From assembly GCA_009792885.1 (NCBI GenBank), contig WMCF01000177.1:124001-188000 (forward strand): a DNA stretch of 64,000 bases, written 5' to 3'. Under the pieces are notes generated by a model. It was not told where the DNA came from. It searched no databases and saw nothing but the letters and a program-made list of their open reading frames with translations. Position numbers and translations under genes: made by a program. Shown here piece after piece: positions 12,901-24,900 of the stretch. This DNA is from Eremophila alpestris peregrina (taxonomy: Eukaryota > Chordata > Aves > Passeriformes > Alaudidae). The stretch's first letter is position 1; each line of letters begins with the position of its first letter.

Positions 12901-15900
12901 GGTGATGCAAGAACTGAGTGTCAGAATTGTCTCAAGACCTCCTGAACTCATCCAGTTTTATACATATATATATATATATATATCCATCTTTAATGATCTG
13001 TATGTATTGATATAGATATATACAAAAAGAGAGATATAAGCAAGTTACTGTTACAAACTCTGAACTGAGAAGCAGGAGTGAGAACATGAGCAGGGCAGTG
13101 CACAGGACCAGCTGCCAGAGACACAGAAAGCGAAGCAGGGCTTGAAATCAGCTCTTACTTCCCAAGACTGAATGATTTTTTCTTATCTTCTGGATTAGCC
13201 TGGGGTTTATGCAAGATGAAAATGCAAAGATGGATTTTGGAAGCCACCTCTTTGGAGTGGCTTTTCTCCCAGCACCAAACATCTTTGCCATCTCCCTCTT
13301 TGGGTCCTCTGTCCAAAAATGTTGCCTTGATGTGCCAGGCTCATGGGAATCAGCTCCTCTCTTACACCACATCCAAGAGGGGTCAGAGGAAGAACCTCAG
13401 GAGCTGAAAGTTGATTTTTTTGCCTCTTCTGCTTGAAGAGTTTGCATCCCTATGCTCCTTGTCCCAGGCACCCTCACTCTCCAGGATGCAAACCTCACTG
13501 ATTACAAAGTAATTCATGATGCGGCTCTGCCTTTAATTTTAACCCAGCTGACATTTTCCCTGCTGAGGCTCTAATTCCACCACGGATTTCAAGCCCTCTT
13601 GTGCCCAGAAATGAATAGTAATAGCTTGTACCCGTCTTTCTGAAATTGCTTTATGCAGAGAAATGGTCTAAAAGCACAGCCAGGTCTTGCCTGCCACAGC
13701 ATGATGATGCACCATCACTTTCCTTTAATTTAATGCCCCTGTGATCCGTGGTTCTGGATGACTGCAAAGCCATGAATTTTGCTAGACAAGAGACATGCTC
13801 TCCTGCAGCTGAAAGGGTGAGCAGCTTGGAAAATGATGGGAAGATTTATTGCCTTTTTTTTTTGTTTCCACATGTAACTAACGGTTCAAGAATTATTACA
13901 GAAATAATTTGCCTTTTTTGCTGGATAATTTGTATGTCTCTGTTTGAATGACTTGGGGTTTTTTATCCATGCATCCTATGAAAAGGAAAAATTAAAAAAG
14001 CAGTAAAACATGTTAAAATCCAAATGTACCTTTAAATGTGACTTCTGCAAAAAAAACTACCTGTTATTTTCAGTGAGCTTTCTAACAGATTCAAAACTCC
14101 TAAATAAGTCAGGCTGCTTCAAACACGGTAATAACACATTAGACCCAAATGAGAAGAGGCTCCAGAGCAGGTGATGGGCACACGTACCAGTTTTCTTCTC
14201 CACATATCGTTTCCCAGCCTCCCTGAAGGCCACCATGGCCCTGAAGAAGGCCCTGAGCACGGCCCAGCGGAACACGGCCACGGGGTCGATGCCGATCATG
14301 CCGCAGATGAAGGCGTTCCGGCTGCTGCGCAGCAGAGCCACGATGTCCGGCCGCATGTGATCCGTGTTCTTCTCCCGGAAATCCTGGAATATAAACAACA
14401 TCTCCAGGTGGAGCAATGTATTTGTATGAGTTAGGTCATTTTCTGTAGCATCCAAACTCCTTGTAATCTTATCACAACACCTGCAGTCTTGTTGTTCAAA
14501 CCCTCAAGAATCCATCGAGGCCGCTGAGGGAAAAGCAAAACTAAAATGAGAACAAGAGGCCTGGGAACTGAGCATCAAGAAGGCAAACTTCAGATAAAAG
14601 TAGGCTCAGTGTGATGAAAGACTCTGACCAATTAAATGGCCTAAGGGGTGTGTGCTAGCCTCATAAACAAAACTAAAAATCCCATCAAATAATGTGTGAT
14701 TGTGTAAATATTCATGCTAGAATCTATAACTGTTACTTATTGTAAGCAATAAAGTGACTTCTGTGAAACCACATTAGTTCAGTGTACAAAAGTCCATTCT
14801 CCTACATCCAGGTAGGATCTTCCAGGTAATCCCTGGGCCAGCACAACTATTGAATCCTGGTTTTTTTTTCTCTCCTGCTTCCACAGCAGATTCCTCTTTA
14901 TGACCATCATCTCTGATGCTTATCATATGCATTTATTGCATCAGAAAAATGGTGAGAGATTTGCAGTTACAAATCCTGGGGCTGTTTCTCACACAGGCTC
15001 ATCTGGCCACCAGAATTCCTTCTGCTAATAACTGGCATGGATAGAAATAGGGTCAGCTTGGGAATCGTTTGTGTGGGATTCCAGAAAGTACCTGTGGCAA
15101 TGGGATGCTGAGACCTAAGCACATATAACCTCTATTGAAAGTGGCTAATGATGAGGAAAACACTGGGTTTTCTATACAAACCAAGCCCAGAAAGGCCACC
15201 AGACACTCAATTTCAACTCATCATTGGGGTGTAGCACTGAACTCACTGCACATCCCTAAATTCGTCCTGAAATGCCCACGTGGAGGAGAACAGGAAGACC
15301 CTGTCCCTACCACCTTTTCATTTCCCCAAACACTTCTCTCCTGACCCTCCCATCTCCTCGGGCCAAGTCCTCTCCAAAACATCTCTGTGGAGCCTCTGTG
15401 GATTTCCTCCCCAGTCCCAGATTTAGATGAAAGCAGCTGCTGGGGAACAGCTGGGTGACAGACCTTGACTCCGTACTTGACTTTGCCCGCGTAGTGTTTG
15501 ATGATGAAAGCTGGCTCCATCACTGCTGGGAATTCAATGTAGGAGTTCCCTTCGTGTTGGCGCTTGAATTTGTCCAGCAGGGTCTGGTTTGTGGCTTGAG
15601 GAAAGCTGAGGGGAGAGAATTGAAAGGAAGAAGCTGTAAATCCAACGGGAAAACTTCTCCACTTCTTTCTTGGCCACAAAACGGAAAACAGAGACATTCT
15701 GAGCTTCCACTTCTGTGTCTGCTTCAGCAGAGCCTTTTGGTAAGAGAAAGCCAACCCTCAATCCTCAAAATCCATGGGAATCTGCAGCATGGGGATGTAT
15801 TTCAGAACTTTACCCAGTTTAAGTTGTTTTATCCCAGCACAATATCATTGGGAGAGCATCACTGCTGGTCTCTTGTCAATGAGACAAGAACTGAGGGAAA

Positions 15901-18900
15901 ACCTGCAAGGCAAATGGTGGGAGGAGAAGACCTCGTGCCCCTGGCCACATGGATCTGAGGTGACCTCAGCAAAACCACCTGGCCTTTCTCTGCCTTCCAC
16001 ATGGAGGAAACTGGCACGAGCATGTGATGGGAGAACTGTTCTGTTCCAAAGTTTCCACACCAAGGCAGCCCCAGAAGCCACACCTTCACCCAAGAACTTC
16101 TCCTGAGACAGATGGATGCAACCAAGGATGCAAATCTGAGCTAAGCCCCTGATGCCCATGAAACCCTGTGGAAATGCAGCCACTATGGACAAGTGCCCTC
16201 CCTTCACTCTGGTTCAATTTTTACCAGTAAATTCATAAATCCACCTTCTATCTCAATAGCAGCACCTACACATCCTGCTTTAGCTCATGCACTTGGGTTC
16301 AGCAGCTTCACACCCCAAGAGACAGGGAAAGAAATGAAGAGAGAAGCAAAGGAAACCTTTTCCCTTTAATGGAAGAAATTCTGGAAAGGAATTTTAATTA
16401 TTATTTTTTAAGGCTTTGTGCTCAGCTGGCTGATTCTCCACTCTGTGTGCTGCCACCTCAAAAACAACGCTATAAACACCAATCAGCCCAGCGAGCTATT
16501 AACACCTTTCTGGGAAGTTGTCTTTTTTCAGAAAACTGAAGGATAAACACATTTTAACTGAAAAAAAAAAAATCTCAGTTGCAAAGCCAGCATTTTCCTA
16601 CTCACTTGCTTTCCTCATCCAGCAGATGGAGCAGCCCCGTTGGCTTCTTGCTGATCAGGTTGATGCAGCTGGAGTTGTCAATGTAGTCGATGTTGTGCCA
16701 GCTAATTCCTTCTGCTCTATATTCCTCCTAAAAAACCAAAAAATCCCACTGATGACATCATGATGATTCGGTGCAAGCAAAAATAAAAGACAAAATCCAA
16801 AGTTTTTTGTGGAAACTGATCCATCGTTTACCAAACCAGACATCTCTCCTGTAAATATTCCACCAGTGCTTTCTGTGATTCCAAAGAAAAGGATAAGGAA
16901 CCTCTGGAACAACCCAAAACAAAGTCAACCACGATGCATTTCCCAATTTCAGATGCCCCAGACGTTTGTTTGGACACGGGGTGGCTGTGTGGGAATCCAA
17001 GCCTGCCAAGGACATCCAGAGTGTGTAGACTCTCCTATTCCTTCTCCTTCTAAATCCCAGCACAGTTTGGGATGGAAGAGACCTTAAAGCTCTTGTTCCA
17101 CCCCTTGCCATTGGCAGCAACAACTTTCACTAGCCCAGGCTGCTTCAAGCCCTGTCCAACCTGGCCTGGAACACTTCCAGGGATGGGGCAGCCACAGCTG
17201 CTCTGGGCACCCTGTGCCAGGGCCTCCCCACCCTCACAGGGATCAATTTATTCCCAATATCCCATCTAATCCTGCCCTCTGGCAGTGGGAAGCCATTCCC
17301 TGTGTCCTGTCCCTCCATCCCTTGTCCCCAGTCCCTCTCCAGCTCTCCTGGAGCCCCTTTAGGCCCTGCCAGGGGCTCTGAGCTCTCCCTGGAGCCTTCT
17401 CCTCTCCAGGTGAGCACCCCCAGCTCTCCCAGCCTGGCTCCAGAGCAGAGGGGCTCCAGCCCTCAGAGCATCTCCATGGCCCCCTCTGGATTCTCCAGGA
17501 GCTCCCCAACTTTCTGATGTTGGATCCCATGGCTGGAGGCAGCTCTGCAGGTGGGGCCTCTCCTGAGCAGGGCAGAAGGGCAGATTCTCCTGCTTCCCAT
17601 GCTTTGAGATCTGGGGGGTTTGGGGTTCCCAGTACATGTGGCACCCATCAAAGTGCCACACAATTTGCATCAATTAACATTTAGTATTCAGTTCTGGAAG
17701 GAAACTGTGGTACATCATATTAATTACACAGAAAAAGCAGTAAACCTTCCTTTCCTGCTTCCATATCTCCCACTATTAATGGCCAGTGCTGTATGGGCAA
17801 ACAAAGGCACCTCCAGCTTTCCAAAGCCACTGCTCCAGGACCAGCAGAGCCATCATCCTCTCCAATAAAACTGAGGATCTGCCCCCAAATTCAAGCTGAG
17901 GCAAAAAAAGCTATTCACTTTCCACCCAAATAATTCTAACCCTCGCTCTCCTATAAAGGTTATCTCCTCTGAGACATACTTGCAACTGGATTACTTCAAG
18001 AAGTCTTATGCAGAAAATATTTTAGGGTATCTAAATGAAAGTAGAGTTTGAAAATCATAATTTTTGTCATATGTTTGAGGACTTGTGACTCACTGTCTAA
18101 ACAGTTATTGGACCATGCACTTTAGTCCATGTGTTGGACAAAGTCACTCTGATCCAGCTGCCTTTTTACTTCTCTGTCACAGGACATTTTGATGTCAGAA
18201 TTGAAGATAAAGAGGAAACAGGTTTCAAAATCCTAATAGGATGCATCTTTCTAATAATAATCAGATTCATTATTATTGCTGCCTCTGCCTTTATTTTTAA
18301 TATGAGCAAACTACTTAAAAAAAAAGTATGTCCATCCTCATCCAAAATTAACAGGAACTCCACAGATATTCTTAGAAATAAAGAGCCTGAAGAGCTTTGT
18401 GACATTTCACAAGGAAATTTTTGCTGAAACAACCCTTAGAAGGTCTTGAATTCAGTATTGGAGACATTGTATAATCTTACAACAACAATACAGACAAATA
18501 CAGATGTGTGCTGCCTTAGAAGGAGTTTTTAATATCCCTAAAGCCTTTGGGATTCAAAATATACAACATCCCATTGGGGAAAAAAATCCTGAAAATAAGG
18601 AATGGCTCTGCATTATGAATTTTGTTTTCTCCTTTTATTTTTTCATCTTTTACCTTCAGCTCTTGACAAGCAACCAGGACACAGCAGGACCTCACAACAA
18701 CATTCCCAAGTCCCTGCTGAACTCTAGGCAATCAAAAATCACAGATTTGATTAAAACTCGTGGCATTTTCAAGGCAAGCCAGGAAAAATCTTCCATCCAG
18801 CAGTTGCAGGCTGTGTATTTCAGAGCAGGCATGAGCTGCTCCTGAGGGATTTCCCAGAGAGTCACTGGGAGTCAGCACCATCCATCAACTGCCTGCTTCC

Positions 18901-21900
18901 AACAGCCCCTTAATGGAGTGCAGGGTCCATTAGGCCCAGCTTTGCCAGCTCAAGACTGGTCAGGAGCATGCAGAGAGCAATAAAACCTCGGTGTGATGAG
19001 CCAAGAGCAGCATTATTTCAGTGCTGACAGGCGAGTGTTACCAGACTTAGATATTTATTATCATGACTCTTTGTTGAAGTACTTGTTGGGGGGGGCTCTG
19101 TTTTTTGCCCCCCCGCAAAAAACTCATTTATCATGTAAAGTTTTATGTCTCCACACATCTAAGCTGAGAAACCATTGCTCTGCTCCAGAAGGCCTCTAGG
19201 TACACAAAATTCCACATGGGACATTCAGCAGCTGCACAGCAAATGTGCTGTGAAACTGCTCTGGCCACACAAAAAACTTACACTGCTGCTGAGATCAGTG
19301 CAAGAGCACTAATCAGATATGGAGTTTTTTACAACAGTCTAGTAAATGACCAAAAAAGACCAGAGTTCAAGGTCTCTACTTCTCTGGACTCATTTTTGGT
19401 TGTTCCACAGTCCTGATGGTCACTCATCAGGTCCCTCCTGGCCTCGTTTCCTTCAGCTGCAGGATTTTGGCTAATTCTTCCTCCTCTGCTCCTTTTTCCT
19501 CTAGGCTGGATAAGAAACACCCACTCCCAGGCTCTGGGGTTCTTCCCTCCCTTCCATCCCCAACACAATCTGTTCCCACTCTGGCCAAATGGGAAGAAGG
19601 GATTCAAGTCCTCAACAAGCAATCTTTTCCACAATAATTCAGAGATTTGCTCTCATTTCAAGACAGGCAGCAGGAACTATTCCAGAGCAACTGCTCCAAA
19701 GCTTAAATGGAAATAAATTCCCCTTATTCCTTTTTTCCTAGCATTTTTCCAGTTCTTTGTTTGGTTGCCTTCAGGATCTCAGCTCAAGAGATACAACTAT
19801 GGCTTTGGGATGGCCTGATGTAATTTCTGGGGCATTTGCTGGTCTGCAGATTGTCCACAGAAAGACAGAAGCTATAGGATGAAATCACTGCTGTCTATTA
19901 AACTTAATTAAATTGCAGTTGTTAATATTCCATATGAGTCCTATATTTGTCTTCTAACAACCTGCAGAATTCAGGAGATATCCTTAAAAGCTACCTCCAA
20001 AATATTCCTTCATCTCTGAGTATGACAACAAAGCCTCTGCCATCCTTTGATGGATGGGAGGTCCTGGAGCACAGGAATATTAGGGAATTCCATTCAAACA
20101 ACATGAGGTTTTCATTTAACAGGATAAAAACAACATGAAACACTTTCAGTCTATTCAAACAAAAACCCCTCAAGACAGAGGTTGATTAAAAATCAGCTTA
20201 AATTTATACCTTGATTTAAAACTAAGTTATGTTTCGGGTCACATTCAAATGTCCTATTCCTGGAAGATCATCTTTACATTAAGAATTAAATTGTTGACAT
20301 TACCACCATCTGCAAAAGTTTCTAGTGCAGTGAAGTCCACAGAGCCCCAGTTTTGGCATCATTACTTGCAATAAAAACGTGAGGATTTACTCCTCCCATC
20401 CCTGGATACCTGAAACCTGCTCTGCTGGAAAGCGAAGTGATGCAAGTTCACTGGAGGGAAGAGCACTGAGCTCCCAGACTTGGCAAAAGAAATGGAGCAA
20501 AGTACTGAAAAAAGACATTAGGGGTTTTTTTAAAGTCCAGCAGCTCCATATTTTCATTTAATTATTGGGTGAGATACTACAGATTGTTCTCCAGGTGACC
20601 TCTATGGACTCCAGGAGGAGATTCCTGCTTCCCAAGTGGGAATTCAGAACCAGCTTTACTGCCCTAAGCATGGGGAGAGACACTGGCAGTGTGTCACCAT
20701 GGGGTCACTGAAGGGATCTGAATAAAACAGTTTTGATGTTCAAATATATTTAAAAAAAGATATAAAATGGGGCTGCAGACTTTGAAATGCACATGGAATA
20801 TGAGAGTAAGTTTTTACTCTCAAGCAGTGTTAGCTGAGGCAAAGCAGAATGTAAAATTTGGGGTACAAAACAGAATGGGGCAGAATATCCAACATTTTAA
20901 AGTAAGAAAATGACTGGAACTCTAAGAAAGGGGGATCTGTTAAAGCTCTGTTAAAGAGAAACTCTGCCTGCATACTCTGACCCAGAGCACAAACGTTGCC
21001 CATGGCACAGAATAATGAATTTAAAATTAAAACACACATGCTGAGCATCAGGAAAACCTTCCCAACTGGGCTGCAAGGCCTGCTGGAAACCCTCCTGCTA
21101 GGAACAGAAATATCCTGTAATTTTATAGTTGGAGCTGTTGAGAACCAAGTCCTGTTATCTCTACAGGAGTGATGGACCAGTTCTGTTATCAGCACTTTAT
21201 TTCAGTGCTAAACCAACCCAAAACACTCTAATCCAGGGTGGAATTGAAGATTTGTTTATCCTGAGTGGGAGAAAACACCCACAAGCCCAAGAAAATCTTG
21301 GAGATGCTGGAAAATATCTTTACACCTCCACATGTGATCATCAATTACTCTGTATCCAGCCACAGACATCAGTAAATAAACACAAATGCTAAAAAGCACA
21401 ATTAAGGGAGAAAAAGTTAAACATGATTTGAAAACTCACACTTATCTAGATATGATATCTGTGATAAATATGATATCTAAATAAGATATCTAAACTCTCT
21501 TTGGAGTATCATGGTCCCTGGGTGCTGCTGCTCCCCAAAATCACATGGTAAAATTCAGAGGTGGGGAGGGAGAGAACAGGGGCTTGAAAAACTTCAGAGA
21601 AGAGGAAATGCAGAGATTAAATGAAACAGGAGAGGTGATAAAAATGCAAAATAAAACCATAATAAATTCCCCATCTATCTAAAAGCACAAAACTCAGGGT
21701 TTAGGAAATTCACATCAAAAGGTGGTAAAAAGTCCCACCTGAAGATAAAGGTTTTATCATGATAAGTGAAATTTGTTGCCCTGTCATGGGATATCAAAGA
21801 TACAAATTTTCTCATGATTTAAAGAGGTCTGGAGGGCTTTGGGCATCCATCCACACATCCTGCAAGCCAAAAGCCCTGAAAATCCCTCAGTGTTCCAGTG

Positions 21901-24900
21901 CCCTGGAGGCAGATGTGTTATCCCACAGGGATTTTGCCATTAGTCACAGTGAGAACTGAGAAACAGCCCCAAAAATAAGATTGACAAACCCCAAGAGCAG
22001 CAGAAACCTCCACCAACACATTCACCTCCTCCCAGGCAGAGCTAGCCCAGATCCAGGAGTTTATCTACTCCAGCCTTTCCCTACTGAGGCATAGGAAAAC
22101 CTTGTTTACACAATGAAAATTCCCAGATTAAAGTGAGAAATCAACTGAAAAATCCCTTTTTCCAGCGTAACTCCACGTGGGAACATTTCCCAAAGTGCTC
22201 CTGCCATAAGAACTCATGGAATCCAGAGCCATATGATCAACAGGCAGCTACTTTGGGATGTCTAAATGGATATAAATGTATATATTTGGCATAAAAATTC
22301 CCCACTAAATAGAAGGGTGTGAAATTCCTGTCTTCTTGCCTTGAACACCATCTGCTTCAGCTTCAGGCTTCTTTGCAAAGTGAGAAACTAGGAGTTAACC
22401 CCCCTTCCACATCTCTCACTGTTACTAGCTGAACTCCCCAGTTTAAAATAATCCCAAATTATTTTTGTATTGTATGTTTAAAAAGTGACCCTTTGTTGTT
22501 ATATGAAAAATTAAAGGAGCTAAACCTCAAAAAAGCTCTATGTATGGACACATTTGCATCCTAAAATCCATCCTGGGGAGCCTGGAAATGGCAACAAGGT
22601 GTGGGAGAATCTCTCCCCTAAGGATTCATCCATCCAGGCATGAACCCATCCCATGGAGGATTAATTGCTTATTCAACAAAGGGGCACTGTGAGCCAGCAG
22701 AATCATCCTGGCATAAACTGCTGATTAAAATGAGTTTGATATGATAAATCCATGGGATGTGGAAAGTTCCTAAATGAGTGAGACCCATGTCTGGTCCTTA
22801 GTCTGCTTGTGCTGCAGACAGGGTGGATGCCTTGAGTTCCCAACATCCCTCCAGGAAAAGATGCAGAGGTTTCATTTAGGAACGAGGATTTTTATGTTTG
22901 ATCTCAGTTTCAGTAGAAAAGGAATTTATAGACAGACACAGACATAAATATAAATATATAACACACATATTTTTTAACCATGTGCTCACAGACACAACAA
23001 ATGTAAATACTTAGCCACATTCTCTATGAATACATGACCTATAAACAGGTTTTTAAGGCCCCTCTGTCCATGGAAACATGAGGCAGTGCAGGGGAGCTGA
23101 TGAGCCTTCCCTTGAAGCCAAGGTCCTCCTTGAGATAGTCTCCTTCCAGGTCATTATTTCAGCAGCTCCTCAGCAAATGCCATGTGAATTTGGTTTTATT
23201 CTGAAGCTGATGCTTCACCCACTGATAACATCCCCCCTCAATGTATGTAGGCAGATGAATTTATTGGAATTTGGACTCCATCATGAAAGTGTTTTAAACC
23301 AGCATGTTCAGCCCAGAAAATCATGTGCCAGCTCCACACCATCCACCTCTGAGCTCAAATCAGCTCCCTGGACTTCAGAGGCAACAGGGTTTCAATCATA
23401 AATTATATTTTGCTCTCAACATGAGCAGAGTTGGGTTTGCATGGTTCAGCTGGCAGCACACACATTGCCATCATCCCATGGGCTCCCTCTGCAGAGGCAT
23501 CTTCTGCCCAAGCTGCTCTTACAGCCAGGAGAAGCATGAGCTTAACACTGCTGTGTGATCTGCTGGTGGACCAATTCCTTTAATTTCTTGTGATCAAAAT
23601 AAAAGAGGAAAAGAAATATTTGTATCTGCATCTGTCAGCACATTGAAAGATGGATCAGAGCTAGGAGATGTGAAGGAAGCTCCACAGTGGTCATGGTGAG
23701 CACCAGACTGCTCTGAGGCTGAACATCTCCCCCTTCCAGTCCCACTCCACACTTGTGTCAATTAACACACTCCCAGTTCCTGTCCTGCCACAACAAGACA
23801 ACTTTAAAATCAGCTGAAGTATTTTAGAGACTTTTAAAGATTTCTTGCTCATCATCTTGCTTAAGAGGAGAGGTCACATTGCATAACTCTGTCCTATGAA
23901 AATCCACCAAGAGAAACACAGAATGGTTGGGCTGGAAGAGAATTTAAAGATCTTCCATTTCCAAGGTCTTGTGGACACCTTCCACTAGTCCAGGTTGCTC
24001 CAAGCCCTGTCTGACTTGTCCTTGAACACTTCCAGGGATGGGGCAGCCAGAGCTGCTCTGGGCAACTTCTGCCAGGGCCTCACCACCCTCACAGGGAAGA
24101 GTTTCTTCCCAATATCCCATCTGACCCTGCCCTCTGGCAGTGGGAAGCCATTCCCCCTTGTCTTGGCACTCCAAATCTTGTTTGTACCACTAATAAATAA
24201 AATTTTTTATCCCTGGCACAGTCTGTGCATTCATTTAGCCAATACATCTGAGTAGGAACCACAATCAGCAGAAAACATCATTTCCCTGGAAAAAGGAAAT
24301 GAGGAGCTCAGAGGAGAGGAAAAAAGCTCAAGGGATCATGGTGACTTGGGAGAGGGATAAGGGCACTGGGAGCAAGCAGCTGTGACTTGGAGAGTTACAG
24401 CAAGGAGCATGGCATGAGGGATGGGCTTGCCAGATGCAGCACTTCTCCTCAGCAGGATTAAATTAAAGGTTAGGAAATGACATGTGAGGAGAGTTGGGAC
24501 TGGATGATCTTTCAGGTCCCTTCCAACTCAATCTACTCTATTATATCAGAGGATATATAAATAATAGAACAGATTAGGATATATCCTATTACATGTTATA
24601 CATTATATATTATATTGATATATTTAGTGCTCATCATCTGGAGAAACCCAGAAACAAGTGGGTGGCAAATGAAGCCTCCCAGCCCCAGTCCCAGCCATGC
24701 AACATCCATGGACTCAAGGATGCTGGAAGGACACAAGACAAAGCTCTGGAGGACTGGCAATGGATCCCAGAATCACTGAGCTTGGAGAAGACCTTGCAGA
24801 CCATCAAATCCAACTTGTGCCTGGTCCCCACCTTGTCACCAGCCCAGAGCACTGAGTGTTCCTTGGATATCTCCAGGGATGGGGTTTCCACAACCTCCTG

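Larger units (their letters stand above)
9976..14187 (-). other. MYO9A: MYO9A intron F-G, 4.2 kb
   Basis: This intron contains one short CR1 fragment (12371-12485), an (AT)n microsatellite (12964-12983) and two enhancer-like AT/homeobox-motif stretches (about 10150-10300 and 13495-13640) that could be conserved noncoding elements. No coding content was recognised outside the flanking exons. Confidence 0.7.

Noticed and set aside
17243..17673. Overlapping open frames of 133 and 104 residues on the minus strand
   Set aside because: They lie inside a CR1 copy, and their peptides recur in other CR1 copies (for example at 46110-46494 and 48083-48352), so they are decayed retroelement sequence.
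18131..18427. 98-codon open frame with a hydrophobic, membrane-like stretch on the plus strand in intron C-D
   Set aside because: The apparent start is GTG and there is no in-frame ATG before the hydrophobic stretch. The hydrophobic run comes from AT-rich ATA/ATT/TTT codons. No promoter, splice site or known family was recognised.
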